This document shows, piece after piece, positions 15,082 through 23,158 of a stretch of 40,332 nucleotides of DNA (positions within the stretch are counted from its first letter, which is position 1; every line of letters starts with the position of its first letter). A program made the translations under genes and the position numbers. Source of the DNA: an uncultured Prevotellaceae bacterium (GTDB lineage: Bacteria; Bacteroidota; Bacteroidia; Bacteroidales; Bacteroidaceae); contig CADBLU010000303.1 in NCBI GenBank assembly GCA_902795605.1, positions 1 to 40,332 on the forward strand, written 5' to 3'. A model generated the notes under the pieces. It saw only the letters and a list, made by a program, of their open reading frames with translations, did no database searches and had not been told where the DNA came from.

Positions 15082-16620
15082 ATGGAATTAGCAACTATAA
15101 TTACAGGTGTCGTATGCCTCGTCGTGGGTGCCGCCTTGGGCTATCTCGCCTTTCTCCATGTTGTCAAGGGGAAATACAACGAGATGATTGCCACCGCCGA
15201 GAAAGAGGCTGACGTCATCAAAGAGAAGAAACTTCTGGACGTGAAGGAGAAATTCCTCAACAAGAAGGCTGAACTCGAGAAAGAGGTGCAGGCACGCAAC
15301 CAGAAGATTCAGCAGAGCGAAAGTCGCCTGAAGCAGCGTGAGGCCTCTCTCAACCAGAAACAGGAGGAGTTGGGCCGTCGCCGCCAGGAGCTGGAGCAGG
15401 GTCAGAAACGCATCGAAAACGAGAGGAAACTGCTTCAGCTCAAGCAGGAAGAGCTTGAGAAGATGCAGAACATGGAGCGTGAGAAACTTGAGGAGCTTTC
15501 CGGACTGAGCGCCGAAGAGGCCAAGCACCGTCTTGTGGAGAGCCTGAAGGATGAGGCACGCACCGATGCCGCCAGTTATATCAACGAGATTATGGACGAG
15601 GCCAAACTCAATGCCAACGCCCAAGCCAAGAAGATTGTCATCCAGACCATCCAGCGTGTGGCCACTGAGACCGCCATCGAGAATTCCGTGAGCGTCTTCC
15701 ACATCGACAACGACGAGGTGAAGGGACGTATCATCGGCCGCGAGGGGCGCAACATCAGGGCGCTTGAGGCTGCCACGGGCGTGGAAATCGTGGTCGACGA
15801 CACCCCTGAGGCCATTGTCATCTCCGCCTTCGACCCCATCCGCCGCGAGGTGTGCCGTCTGGCGTTGCACCAGTTGGTGGCCGACGGCCGCATCCACCCC
15901 GCACGTATCGAGGAGGTGGTGGCCAAGGTGAAGAAGCAGCTCGACAACGAGGTGGTGGAAACTGGCAAGCGCACTGCCATCGACCTTGGTGTGCACGGTC
16001 TGCATCCCGAACTCATCCGCATCATCGGCAAGATGAAATACCGCTCTTCATACGGTCAGAACCTGTTGCAGCATGCCCGTGAGACAGCCAACCTCTGTGC
16101 CGTCATGGCTTCTGAGTTGGGCCTCAACCCGAAGAAGGCCAAGCGCGCCGGTCTGCTCCACGACATCGGCAAGGTGCCCGACGAGGAAAGCGACCTGCCC
16201 CACGCCCTCTATGGTGCCAAGATTGCGGAGAAATACAAGGAGAAGCCCGATATCTGCAACGCCATCGGTGCCCACCACGACGAGTTGGAGATGAACACCC
16301 TGCTGGCTCCTATCGTGCAGATCTGCGACGCCATCTCCGGCGCCCGTCCCGGTGCCCGCCGCGAGATTGTCGAGGCCTACATCAAGCGTCTCAACGACCT
16401 GGAGGCCATCGCCATGAGTTATCCGGGCGTGACAAAGACCTATGCCATCCAGGCCGGCCGTGAGTTGCGCGTCATCGTCGGCGCCGACAAGATGGACGAC
16501 AAGGAGACCGAGGCTCTCTCTGGCGAGATAGCCAACAAGATTCAGAACGAGATGACCTATCCCGGTCAGGTGAAGATCACCGTCATCCGCGAGACTCGTT
16601 CTGTGGCTTATGCCAAATAA
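15082..16620 (+). CDS. rny: Ribonuclease Y
   Basis: A membrane-anchored endoribonuclease that starts mRNA decay. Order: N-terminal membrane helix (about residues 4-26, [20 protein letters not shown]); long charged coiled coil to about residue 190; KH RNA-binding domain with [10 protein letters not shown] at 215-224; HD metal-dependent phosphohydrolase domain with HARETANL and HDIGK (His360-Asp361); and a C-terminal domain ending [12 protein letters not shown]. The length of 512 is normal. No Shine-Dalgarno sequence. It is probably the end of the coiled-coil/zapA/rny run, closed by a strong terminator. The genome thus carries both RNase Y and RNase G, here only 7 kb apart. Confidence 0.97.
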   Translation: MELATIITGVVCLVVGAALGYLAFLHVVKGKYNEMIATAEKEADVIKEKKLLDVKEKFLNKKAELEKEVQARNQKIQQSESRLKQREASLNQKQEELGRRRQELEQGQKRIENERKLLQLKQEELEKMQNMEREKLEELSGLSAEEAKHRLVESLKDEARTDAASYINEIMDEAKLNANAQAKKIVIQTIQRVATETAIENSVSVFHIDNDEVKGRIIGREGRNIRALEAATGVEIVVDDTPEAIVISAFDPIRREVCRLALHQLVADGRIHPARIEEVVAKVKKQLDNEVVETGKRTAIDLGVHGLHPELIRIIGKMKYRSSYGQNLLQHARETANLCAVMASELGLNPKKAKRAGLLHDIGKVPDEESDLPHALYGAKIAEKYKEKPDICNAIGAHHDELEMNTLLAPIVQICDAISGARPGARREIVEAYIKRLNDLEAIAMSYPGVTKTYAIQAGRELRVIVGADKMDDKETEALSGEIANKIQNEMTYPGQVKITVIRETRSVAYAK

Positions 16621-16634
16621 GTAAGCATCTACGC

Positions 16635-16680
16635 AGCGCTCCTCCACCGTTTGCCGGCAGAGGAGCGCTTTTCTTTTTTT
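16635..16680 (+). terminator. Terminator after rny
   Basis: AGCGCTCCTC (16635-16644) pairs perfectly with GAGGAGCGCT (16660-16669), followed by TTTTCTTTTTTT. Confidence 0.92.
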
Positions 16681-16712
16681 GACCCGACGATTACTATTCA
16701 TTTCCCATTCCA

Positions 16713-17090
16713 TTGCAACTGTTTTATCATCCGCTGTTCCGGGGTATCGTGATGTGGCTTGCCATCGTGGTGCTGATAATTTTCTGTATCGATAAGTCGA
16801 GACAGAACAAGCGCACCCGCTGGGCACTCTACAATTGTGTCTATCCTCTCTACGGATCGGCGGTCTTCAAGGCCATACAATTGATGGAACTGCTCTTCCC
16901 CTTTGGGTGGAGGCGTGGCATGGCGTGCCTGGCTGTCGCTGTCGTTGGGGCAATTCTCTATCCTCTTTTATTCAAGCCACAGACCGACATTCCCTACAAC
17001 CGCCTCTTCCGCATGGTGGGGTGGGGCGTGGTGATAGCCGCCATCGTCATGGAGGTGGTGGTGATGATTTTCCTCGTCAGGGCAGAATAG
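16713..17090 (+). CDS. Small integral membrane protein, unknown function
   Basis: A 125-residue protein with about three predicted membrane helices: IVMWLAIVVLIIFCID near the start, MACLAVAVVGAILYPLLF in the middle, and VVIAAIVMEVVVMIFLV at the end. Between helices 1 and 2 is a basic stretch KSRQNKRTRW, likely cytoplasmic. I do not recognise the family. The longest frame uses a TTG at 16713; an ATG at 16752 would remove 13 residues and cut into the first helix only slightly, so the start is open. It lies alone between the rny terminator and the REP-rich gap. Confidence 0.65.
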   Translation: MQLFYHPLFRGIVMWLAIVVLIIFCIDKSRQNKRTRWALYNCVYPLYGSAVFKAIQLMELLFPFGWRRGMACLAVAVVGAILYPLLFKPQTDIPYNRLFRMVGWGVVIAAIVMEVVVMIFLVRAE

Positions 17091-17115
17091 GGGCTTTGGC
17101 AGGAGTTTTTGGGGG

Positions 17116-17140
17116 TAGGAGTTTAGGAGTTTAGACAATA
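17116..17140. repeat. 25-base dispersed repeat, copy 1
   Basis: The 25 bases beginning TAGGAGTTTAGGAG and ending TTTAGACAATA here are identical to 21587-21611. At the second site they form the left arm of a larger inverted-repeat element, so this is probably a remnant of the same element. Part of the gene-free gap 17091-17428. Confidence 0.75.
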
Positions 17141-17280
17141 CTCCTTTAAAGTCCACATTGATTCAAATTAAATTCGACCTGTACGGATGAAAACGGCCTA
17201 GGATTGGGTCTCATGCCTGAGAGATTCAATAGTGAGCTTCGCCATGCTTGTTGGATTTTTTGCACCGCCATGTTTGCACC

Positions 17281-17366
17281 ACCAACCAAGGGGACAGGTT
17301 TTTGATAGTGAATTTTTCAAATTCAATCAAAAACCTGTCCCCTTGGTTGGTGTCCCCTTGGTTGGT
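17281..17366. repeat. REP-like long perfect hairpin with duplicated end
   Basis: A 26-base arm beginning ACCAACCAAGGGGACAGG (17281-17306) has an exact reverse complement at 17326-17351, and GAATTT/AAATTC continue the stem inside. The 15 bases GTCCCCTTGGTTGGT at 17337-17351 are repeated exactly at 17352-17366. The arms look like REP sequences mobilised by RAYT (IS200-like, Y1) transposases; no such transposase is in the window. It may also act as a terminator between the membrane-protein gene and the oppositely oriented ccsBA gene. Confidence 0.85.
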
Positions 17367-17428
17367 AGGGATTTCAGGCCGATTTTGCTCCCAGTCCAAC
17401 CGTATAGGTCAAATCGTTTTTGTCGGAT

Positions 17429-19600
17429 TTATGCGTAGGAGTGCATGCCTCCCAGGAAATAGTTGACACCGAAATACGTCATCAGTAAGGTCAGGAATGC
17501 CACCACCATATAGAGGTGGTAGTGGCTGGGTTTTCTGAGCCATGGCAGTGAGCCGTGGTGGGCGGCTGCGGCATACACCATGAGGGTGATGAGCGCCCAT
17601 GTCTCTTTAGGGTCCCAACTCCAGTAGTTGCCCCAACTCACGTTGGCCCAGATGGCGCCGGTGAAGATGCCGATGCCGAGTGCCGCGAGCGAGGGGTGTA
17701 GGAATAGTTGCGAGAGCACATGCAGGTATTCCGCCTTTGCAGGACGCACGAAGGCAGTGACGCCACATGCGAAGGTCATGCAGAGGAGTGCGTAGGCGAG
17801 CATGATGATGCTCACATGGATGCTCAGCAGCGGTGAGTTGAGCACAGGCATGATGTGTGTGATCGACGGGTTCATCTGTCCGATGTGTGAGACGAGCAGG
17901 AAGAGTCCGCTCATGAGCAGTCCGAAAGTGACCATGATTGGTATGCGCCGTGCCAGGATGACGGCCAGCCACTCGGTGAACCACGCCATGAGGAGCATCG
18001 TCTCATAACCGTTGGACATGGGCACTGTGCCGCTGATGATCCATCGGAGGGCGATACAGAAGGTGAGTGCGAGGGCCGAGGCGACGAGGACGGCGAGCGA
18101 CAGACGCCGTGCGAAGAGCGATACCACCGTCATGGTGAGGTTGACCATGAAGAGGATGGTGGCGAAGGGTATTTTGTTGTAGAGGCGCTCGGCCCAGGTG
18201 CGGGTGGGCGAGGGGATGGAGGCAGCGCCGTAGGTCGCCTGATAGCGCCGCATCTTGGTGATACCCTCCTCGAGGCGGGCACTGTTGACTGTCAGCGTCT
18301 CTTTGTAGAGGATGGAGAAGATGTTTTGTATGTATTCCTTGCGCTCATCCTCCATCTGTTCCGGCAATTTGTCGGTGGGCGCATACCATGTGAGCGGGCG
18401 TGAGGCGTCGGCGGGCTGGAAGGGGAAGAGGCGCAGCGAACTGCCCTGCCGCAACTGCACGATCATCTGCAGCCGGTCGTCCATGTCTGCGGCATCGCGG
18501 TGCAGGGCGTCGTCGTGCCCTTGGTAATAGTCTTTCAGCAGAGGTCCGAGGAGGTAGGTGCCGTGGTCGAAGAAACTGTCGAAACTCGTCCTCGACTGCA
18601 GGTGCAGATGTTCTCTGAGGTTGCCGCTCTTCACCTTGATGAGGGGTTGGCGGCACCATTCCTCTCCATAGAAGATAAATCCGGCGAGCACCTGTTCGGG
18701 GGAATAGTCGCCGTAGTGGCGCTTGCCGCAGAGTTTCTTGGTGAAATCGTAGGCGTAGGTCTGCAGTTGGCAGATGCGCCCGTTGTGCTCCATGAACAGT
18801 TGTCCCAATTGTGTGGCTTCCTCACGGGAGAGCGTGCGGGCGTCGGGTGCGTCGGACGTGGCGGCGGTGGCCGTACCGGCGAAGAGGAAGGCGGTGACGA
18901 GCATGGCCCCTTGCCGCAGGAGCGGATGCCGGAGGAGCCGGCGGAAAGCCCCCTTCGGGTCGACGAGCATCCCGGTCAGAGCGAGGAAGAGCATGGCGTA
19001 TCCCGTGTAGGTGACGGGGACTCCCCACGGGTCGATGTTCACTGAGAGATAACTGCCGTGGCCATCGTCGTCGTAACTGCTCTGGTAGAGTCTCACACCT
19101 CCGTGCGCATAGATGTCGTTCATCGACACGGTGGTGCTGACGGTGTCGGTGCCCTGTGCCACCGTCAGGCGCGACAGATAGTCGGCAGCCGACGTGGTGC
19201 CGCTATGATAGGTGATGGTGAACTCGTCGAGCGTGACGGCGAAGGGCAGCCAGTCGATACTGGAGCCGCCTTTCGAGTCGACGGCGAGGAACGTGTCGGC
19301 CGTCTCGCCCTCGCGCAGGTGGATGATGCCGCTTTTTGAGGTGAGGTGTGTGAGGAGGGCGCCGGAGAGGATGGCGACTAAGGCGGCGTGGAGGGCGATG
19401 AGGCATGCGTTGCGCATTCTCCGCTTGACAATCCATGCCACTCCGAAGAGGGCGAGGAGCGCCCACAGGGCGCAAAACCACCACGACCCGTAGATGTGGG
19501 AGTGGGTGAAGGCGGTGCCATGCTGTTTCTCGAGAAAGGTGGCGGCCGCCATGCTGATGATGAGTGCCAGATAGGCGAAAATGATGATGCGTCGGGTCAT
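17429..19600 (-). CDS. ccsBA: Fused ResB-CcsA cytochrome c biogenesis protein (CcsBA)
   Basis: The System II haem exporter and cytochrome c synthase. The N-terminal ResB/CcsB-like half has membrane helices (IIIFAYLALIISMAAATFLE and WWFCALWALLALFGVAWIV) and a large periplasmic loop at about residues 200-480. The C-terminal CcsA half has NGYETMLL, conserved His residues (TH in SITHIMP; AAAAHHGS) and the haem-binding WWD motif WGNYWSWDPKETW. An upstream in-frame ATG at 19639 exists; 19600 (MTRRIIIFAY) is preferred since the membrane segment follows directly. At 723 residues it fits the Bacteroidota fusion. It lies downstream of a two-haem c-type protein gene in the same orientation, an obvious client. 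Confidence 0.92.
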   Translation of the reverse strand: MTRRIIIFAYLALIISMAAATFLEKQHGTAFTHSHIYGSWWFCALWALLALFGVAWIVKRRMRNACLIALHAALVAILSGALLTHLTSKSGIIHLREGETADTFLAVDSKGGSSIDWLPFAVTLDEFTITYHSGTTSAADYLSRLTVAQGTDTVSTTVSMNDIYAHGGVRLYQSSYDDDGHGSYLSVNIDPWGVPVTYTGYAMLFLALTGMLVDPKGAFRRLLRHPLLRQGAMLVTAFLFAGTATAATSDAPDARTLSREEATQLGQLFMEHNGRICQLQTYAYDFTKKLCGKRHYGDYSPEQVLAGFIFYGEEWCRQPLIKVKSGNLREHLHLQSRTSFDSFFDHGTYLLGPLLKDYYQGHDDALHRDAADMDDRLQMIVQLRQGSSLRLFPFQPADASRPLTWYAPTDKLPEQMEDERKEYIQNIFSILYKETLTVNSARLEEGITKMRRYQATYGAASIPSPTRTWAERLYNKIPFATILFMVNLTMTVVSLFARRLSLAVLVASALALTFCIALRWIISGTVPMSNGYETMLLMAWFTEWLAVILARRIPIMVTFGLLMSGLFLLVSHIGQMNPSITHIMPVLNSPLLSIHVSIIMLAYALLCMTFACGVTAFVRPAKAEYLHVLSQLFLHPSLAALGIGIFTGAIWANVSWGNYWSWDPKETWALITLMVYAAAAHHGSLPWLRKPSHYHLYMVVAFLTLLMTYFGVNYFLGGMHSYA

Positions 19601-19610
19601 GATGATAAGT

Positions 19611-19788
19611 AGGTAATCAAAATTATCTGTTACTATCATTCTTGTAGGTGTCGTTTAGTCTTTTATGTTTCTTTGGCGCATCTTTTCCTCTCTTCCTCAG
19701 TCACATAGCCCGCTATGCTCCTTTGTCAGAGATAAAAAATCTGCATCCAAATAAATCATAAAATACTGTCATCTAATTTTGATCACCT
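19611..19788. repeat. MITE-like inverted-repeat element
   Basis: AGGTAATCAAAATTA (19611-19625) is matched in reverse by TAATTTTGATCACCT (19774-19788), 14 of 15 bases. Further in, TTTTATG-TTT-TTTGG segments on the left are echoed in reverse on the right, so the whole ~178 bases could fold into one imperfect hairpin. No open frame. It fills the gap between ccsBA and the di-haem oxidoreductase gene. Confidence 0.6.
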
Positions 19789-19803
19789 ACTTTAAAATGC
19801 AAT

Positions 19804-19833
19804 GTCAGGGAGCCGCATCGGCGGCTCCCTGAC
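19804..19833 (-). terminator. Hairpin terminator after the di-haem oxidoreductase gene
   Basis: GTCAGGGAGCCG and CGGCTCCCTGAC form a perfect 12-bp stem (with a short loop). On the minus strand it is followed by ATTGCATTTTAAAG, only a weak T run, so termination before ccsBA may be partial. Confidence 0.7.
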
Positions 19834-19850
19834 CATGTGAATGCTGTTTG

Positions 19851-21542
19851 TCAGATAGAGCGCAGGAACTTCACCACGGCGTCGCGGTCGCTCTTGCTGA
19901 GGTTGTAGAACTTCAGCGTAGAATCATAGGCGTCGCTGTTCTTGCTGTATCCGTGCCACATGATGGCCTCTATCTCGTTGCGTGCCCTGCAGTCGTGCAG
20001 ACGGTCCTCGGCGCCGGTGTTGACTTTCGACAGTCCGCGTCCCCAGAGTGGGGTGGTGCGGCACCATGAGCCGTGGATGCCGTTCTTCATGTAGAGGCGG
20101 TGCTGCATCATGTCGGTGTAGGGATAGATGGTCTGGTTCTGATAGCGGGGCAGGAGCAGTCCTGCGGTGGTGAGGATGCCCGGCGACCAGTAGTCGTCCT
20201 TGGTCGTCTGCCATTTGGGTCTGTGGCAGGTGGCGCATCCTATCTCATGGAAGACTTTCTTGCCTTGCTGCACCTCCGGGTCGTTGAGGTTGCGCGCGCG
20301 TGGGATGGACAATCCCCTGTGCCACACCATGAACGCCCAGAAATTGTTGTCGCTCATCTCCGGTTCGAAGTTGTGCCAGCGGTTGTCGAACTGGTTGGTG
20401 CCGGGTGAGAGCAGGTTGAGCACGGCGTCGGCAATCCCCTCGTCGGTGCCGTCGGCATAGTAGGGTGACGAGGGAGTGGCCTTGATGGCAGCGATCACTG
20501 AGGGTGTCTCGCTCATCTTCTTGGCCCACGCATTGGTGGAGTAGAGGTACGGCCGGTCGCTGCGGCTCACGTTGGTGATGTTCCAGATGGCGTTGGCGCC
20601 GGCACCGTCTTGCAGCGAGCCTCGTGTGCAGGCATAGGTGAATTTCTTGATGCGGTTGACACCGTTGGCGGTATACATCGCCGAGGGAGCCCAGTCGTTG
20701 GCGGCCTTGTCCCACATGTTGGGGTTGAGGTCCACGTAGGGTGCCTCGCGCTGGTATTGGGCCTTGATGGAGTCGTCGGGGATGGCGTCGAGCAGTCCTG
20801 TGCCGATGATGCCGATGGTGCTCTCCAGGCGGAAGGCGAGGTTGGTGGGCAGCGGGTCGGTGTTGAACGCGTGCTGCGGGATATTGAGTTCGGGATAGAT
20901 GAGCTCATAGCTCTCGCCGTCGGGGAACGTCATAGGGATGCCGCTCTCCATGGCGGTGAGCCGTTTCCACTGCAGGTCAATCATATCCTCGTTGATAGGA
21001 GGCAGGAAGGGCGAGGTGGCGATGGTCTGCGGCATGCCGGTCACCTCACTGATGTAGGGTCCGTCGTCGCTGTTGTCGCCGTCGACGGGGTGATAGACCA
21101 CGAGCAGGTAGCCGTTGCCCCATGAGGCGGTATAGCGGTCCACGCGTTTGCCGTGTCCGTAGGCGGGATGGCAGTCGAGGCACGACTTGCGCACGGCGGC
21201 CGGTCCCAGTCCGTTGAAGGGCGGTGTGCCGGTGTTGTAGTTACGCTCGAAGAAGGCCTCGCCCCTGTTGAAGGCTTCGGTGAGGCCCATCCGGGTCACT
21301 GCGGGTGTCTCGTCTTCGTAGCATCCTGCCGACACGTTGTGGGTCGTTCCCAGTTCTCCGCCGGGATACCATTCTTCCGCGAGGAAGTTGCCCACCTTCT
21401 TGCCGATGTAGTCGGCCTCTATTTCAGAGACGGTGCCATTGCCACCATCATCATCGTCATCATCGTCATGGCATGACGTCAGGCCGAGTGGGCATGCTGT
21501 CACCATGAGCAGTGTGAGTATGGATAGGATGTCTTTTTTCAT
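19851..21542 (-). CDS. Di-haem oxidoreductase-family lipoprotein (DUF1111-like)
   Basis: Signal peptide with lipobox LTSC (Cys24), then a run of seven Asp after a His, matching the acidic signal for surface export of Bacteroidota lipoproteins. Two c-type haem motifs are present: CLDCH (121-125), followed by PAYGHG, and CATCH (436-440), followed by RPKW. Spacing and the conserved pattern around the second motif fit the DHOR/DUF1111 'thiol oxidoreductase' family, related to di-haem peroxidases. The reaction is not established for the family, but its genes often sit beside imelysins in iron-related loci, as here. Cytochrome maturation could be by the CcsBA encoded next. 563 residues. Confidence 0.88.
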   Translation of the reverse strand: MKKDILSILTLLMVTACPLGLTSCHDDDDDDDGGNGTVSEIEADYIGKKVGNFLAEEWYPGGELGTTHNVSAGCYEDETPAVTRMGLTEAFNRGEAFFERNYNTGTPPFNGLGPAAVRKSCLDCHPAYGHGKRVDRYTASWGNGYLLVVYHPVDGDNSDDGPYISEVTGMPQTIATSPFLPPINEDMIDLQWKRLTAMESGIPMTFPDGESYELIYPELNIPQHAFNTDPLPTNLAFRLESTIGIIGTGLLDAIPDDSIKAQYQREAPYVDLNPNMWDKAANDWAPSAMYTANGVNRIKKFTYACTRGSLQDGAGANAIWNITNVSRSDRPYLYSTNAWAKKMSETPSVIAAIKATPSSPYYADGTDEGIADAVLNLLSPGTNQFDNRWHNFEPEMSDNNFWAFMVWHRGLSIPRARNLNDPEVQQGKKVFHEIGCATCHRPKWQTTKDDYWSPGILTTAGLLLPRYQNQTIYPYTDMMQHRLYMKNGIHGSWCRTTPLWGRGLSKVNTGAEDRLHDCRARNEIEAIMWHGYSKNSDAYDSTLKFYNLSKSDRDAVVKFLRSI

Positions 21543-21584
21543 CGTTGTTTGGGGGTTGGGAGATTGGGTTTTAGGAGATTGGTT

Positions 21585-21771
21585 TTTAGGAGTTTAGGAG
21601 TTTAGACAATAGTTTTATTTGTCGCTCGTTGCTGATGGCAAGAGAAGGATCCTCTTTGTCGCTCGTTGCTGATGGCATGAGAAGGATTCTCTTTGTCGCT
21701 CGTTGCTGATGGCAAATATTAGTAAAGCTAATGTCTACACTCCTGCACTTCTAAACTCCTACACTCCTAAA
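21585..21771. repeat. Inverted-repeat element with internal 37-base tandem repeat
   Basis: The left arm (21585-21606) and the reverse complement of 21750-21771 agree in 21 of 22 bases (TTTAGGAGT, G/T, TAGGAGTTTAGA). Between them a 37-base unit starting TTTGTCGCTCGTTGCTGATG begins at 21618, 21655 and 21692, giving about 2.6 copies with a few substitutions. Each complete unit carries a small AGAGAAGGAT-CCTCT-type palindrome. The left arm includes the same 25 bases found at 17116-17140. It lies between the imelysin and di-haem oxidoreductase genes; there is no gene in it. Confidence 0.8.
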
Positions 21772-21782
21772 TAGTTCTTGGC

Positions 21783-23030
21783 TCATTTGATGGCCGAGGC
21801 CCAGTTGGTGCATGCGGCGAGTTGCTCGTCGAGTTCGTTGATGGCGTCAATGGCCGCTTTCACTTTGGCCGACTTGGGGTCGTCGACGAAGGCTGTTCCT
21901 TGCTGACATGCCTGCAGGGCAGCCTGTGCGGCTTGCAGGGCAGCTTCGAGGCTGCCGGCCAGTTTGGCGTTGGAGGCTTTCAGCAGGCTCATGGCCGATG
22001 CGCTTGCGGGCGACGCACTGTCGATATTCCCATAGAGCGAGTTCTTGATGCTCAGGATGTTATCGTAGAAGTCGCGGAAGGATTTCTTGCTGTAAGGCGA
22101 CTCGATATAGTTGGGGTCTTCTCCGGTATAGGCGAGTCCCATTTTGGTGTTGGCCACCTCATTGGCGATATTTGAGCACCCAGAGTCGAAGATGGTGACG
22201 AGCACTTCCTGCCAGGTGGAGTAGGTGCTGCCAGCATGAGTGGCGTTGAGCATGTTGTCGCCGAAATAGAGAGAGCCGATCTGGGTCTCATATTCGCATT
22301 CCTCCACACGGTCGCGGTGGCTCTTTGCGGCGCTGTCGCCCCTCCATGCCACCTCGAGTTGGAAGCACTTGTCGCGCAGGTCACCAGCCACGGCAGTGGC
22401 GTAGATGAGTTCTTGCTCACCAGTCACGTTGGCGTTGATGGCGGTGAAGGCATTGTCGTTCTCATTGGCTTGCAGCGAAGCGAGCGTGCGGTTGTTGCCG
22501 TTGCGGAAGATAATGAACTCGATGCCGTGGAATCCGAGCAGCTCTTGTCCGAGTTTGGCGCTGGCATAGGCGATGCCGTCGTCGCCGTTGTCGAGCATAG
22601 CCACCTGGTCGGCATTTTTCAGTGCCACGGCGAGAGCGTCGAGGTCAAGAGGCCATGTGTCGATGTGCGGGTCGATGCCGAAAGTGGTGGCGGGTCCGTA
22701 GAGGAAAGCCTCCGAGGCTTCCCAGTAGGCGCGTGCCGAGAGGAATGTCTGGCAGATGTCGTCGATGTCTTTCTGTGTGAGGCTTCCTTTGCGGTAGGCT
22801 CCTTTGGCTTTGTCGAGTTGCTCGTAGAGTTTCTCCGTCTGGTTGGCAAGGTTGGTGTAGGTGGGATAGACCACGTTCTCCACGTATTGCTTGGAGAGTT
22901 TCTCGATGGCCTCTACTTCAGCAGAGGCTTTCTTCTCGTCTTTGTCGTCGTCGTCATCACTGCACGATGTGAATGTGAGGGCGCCTGTCATCACACAGGC
23001 AGCCATCAGAAGATACTTTCTCATTTTCAT
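21783..23030 (-). CDS. Imelysin-family lipoprotein (M75-like)
   Basis: Signal peptide with lipobox TFTSC (Cys23) followed by SDDDDDKDEKK, an acidic surface-export-type signal. The body has the imelysin pattern: an N-terminal helical repeat with YVENVVYPTY, a conserved ARAYWEASEAFLYGPATTFG segment followed by IDPHIDTWPLD, and the signature GFHGIEFIIF (GxHxxE). Imelysins such as IrpA and EfeO-type proteins take part in iron uptake; no peptidase activity has been convincingly shown. 415 residues, usual for the family. An in-frame ATG two codons later is also possible. It sits between porin and di-haem oxidoreductase genes in the same direction. Confidence 0.9.
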   Translation of the reverse strand: MKMRKYLLMAACVMTGALTFTSCSDDDDDKDEKKASAEVEAIEKLSKQYVENVVYPTYTNLANQTEKLYEQLDKAKGAYRKGSLTQKDIDDICQTFLSARAYWEASEAFLYGPATTFGIDPHIDTWPLDLDALAVALKNADQVAMLDNGDDGIAYASAKLGQELLGFHGIEFIIFRNGNNRTLASLQANENDNAFTAINANVTGEQELIYATAVAGDLRDKCFQLEVAWRGDSAAKSHRDRVEECEYETQIGSLYFGDNMLNATHAGSTYSTWQEVLVTIFDSGCSNIANEVANTKMGLAYTGEDPNYIESPYSKKSFRDFYDNILSIKNSLYGNIDSASPASASAMSLLKASNAKLAGSLEAALQAAQAALQACQQGTAFVDDPKSAKVKAAIDAINELDEQLAACTNWASAIK

Positions 23031-23158
23031 TTTCTTTTATGGGTTTAGTTATAGTTTTGCTTGGGTTTGGGGGCTTTTGGGGGTGGTGTTGCTGTGATAC
23101 AGCAACATACCGGACGCTGAGAACGGGGGCTTTATAGGGGGCGATGCCACTTTTCTTT

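Noticed and set aside
21618-21715. Possible CRISPR-like array
   Set aside because: The repeat units are directly adjacent with no unique spacers, only 2.6 copies, and there are no cas genes.
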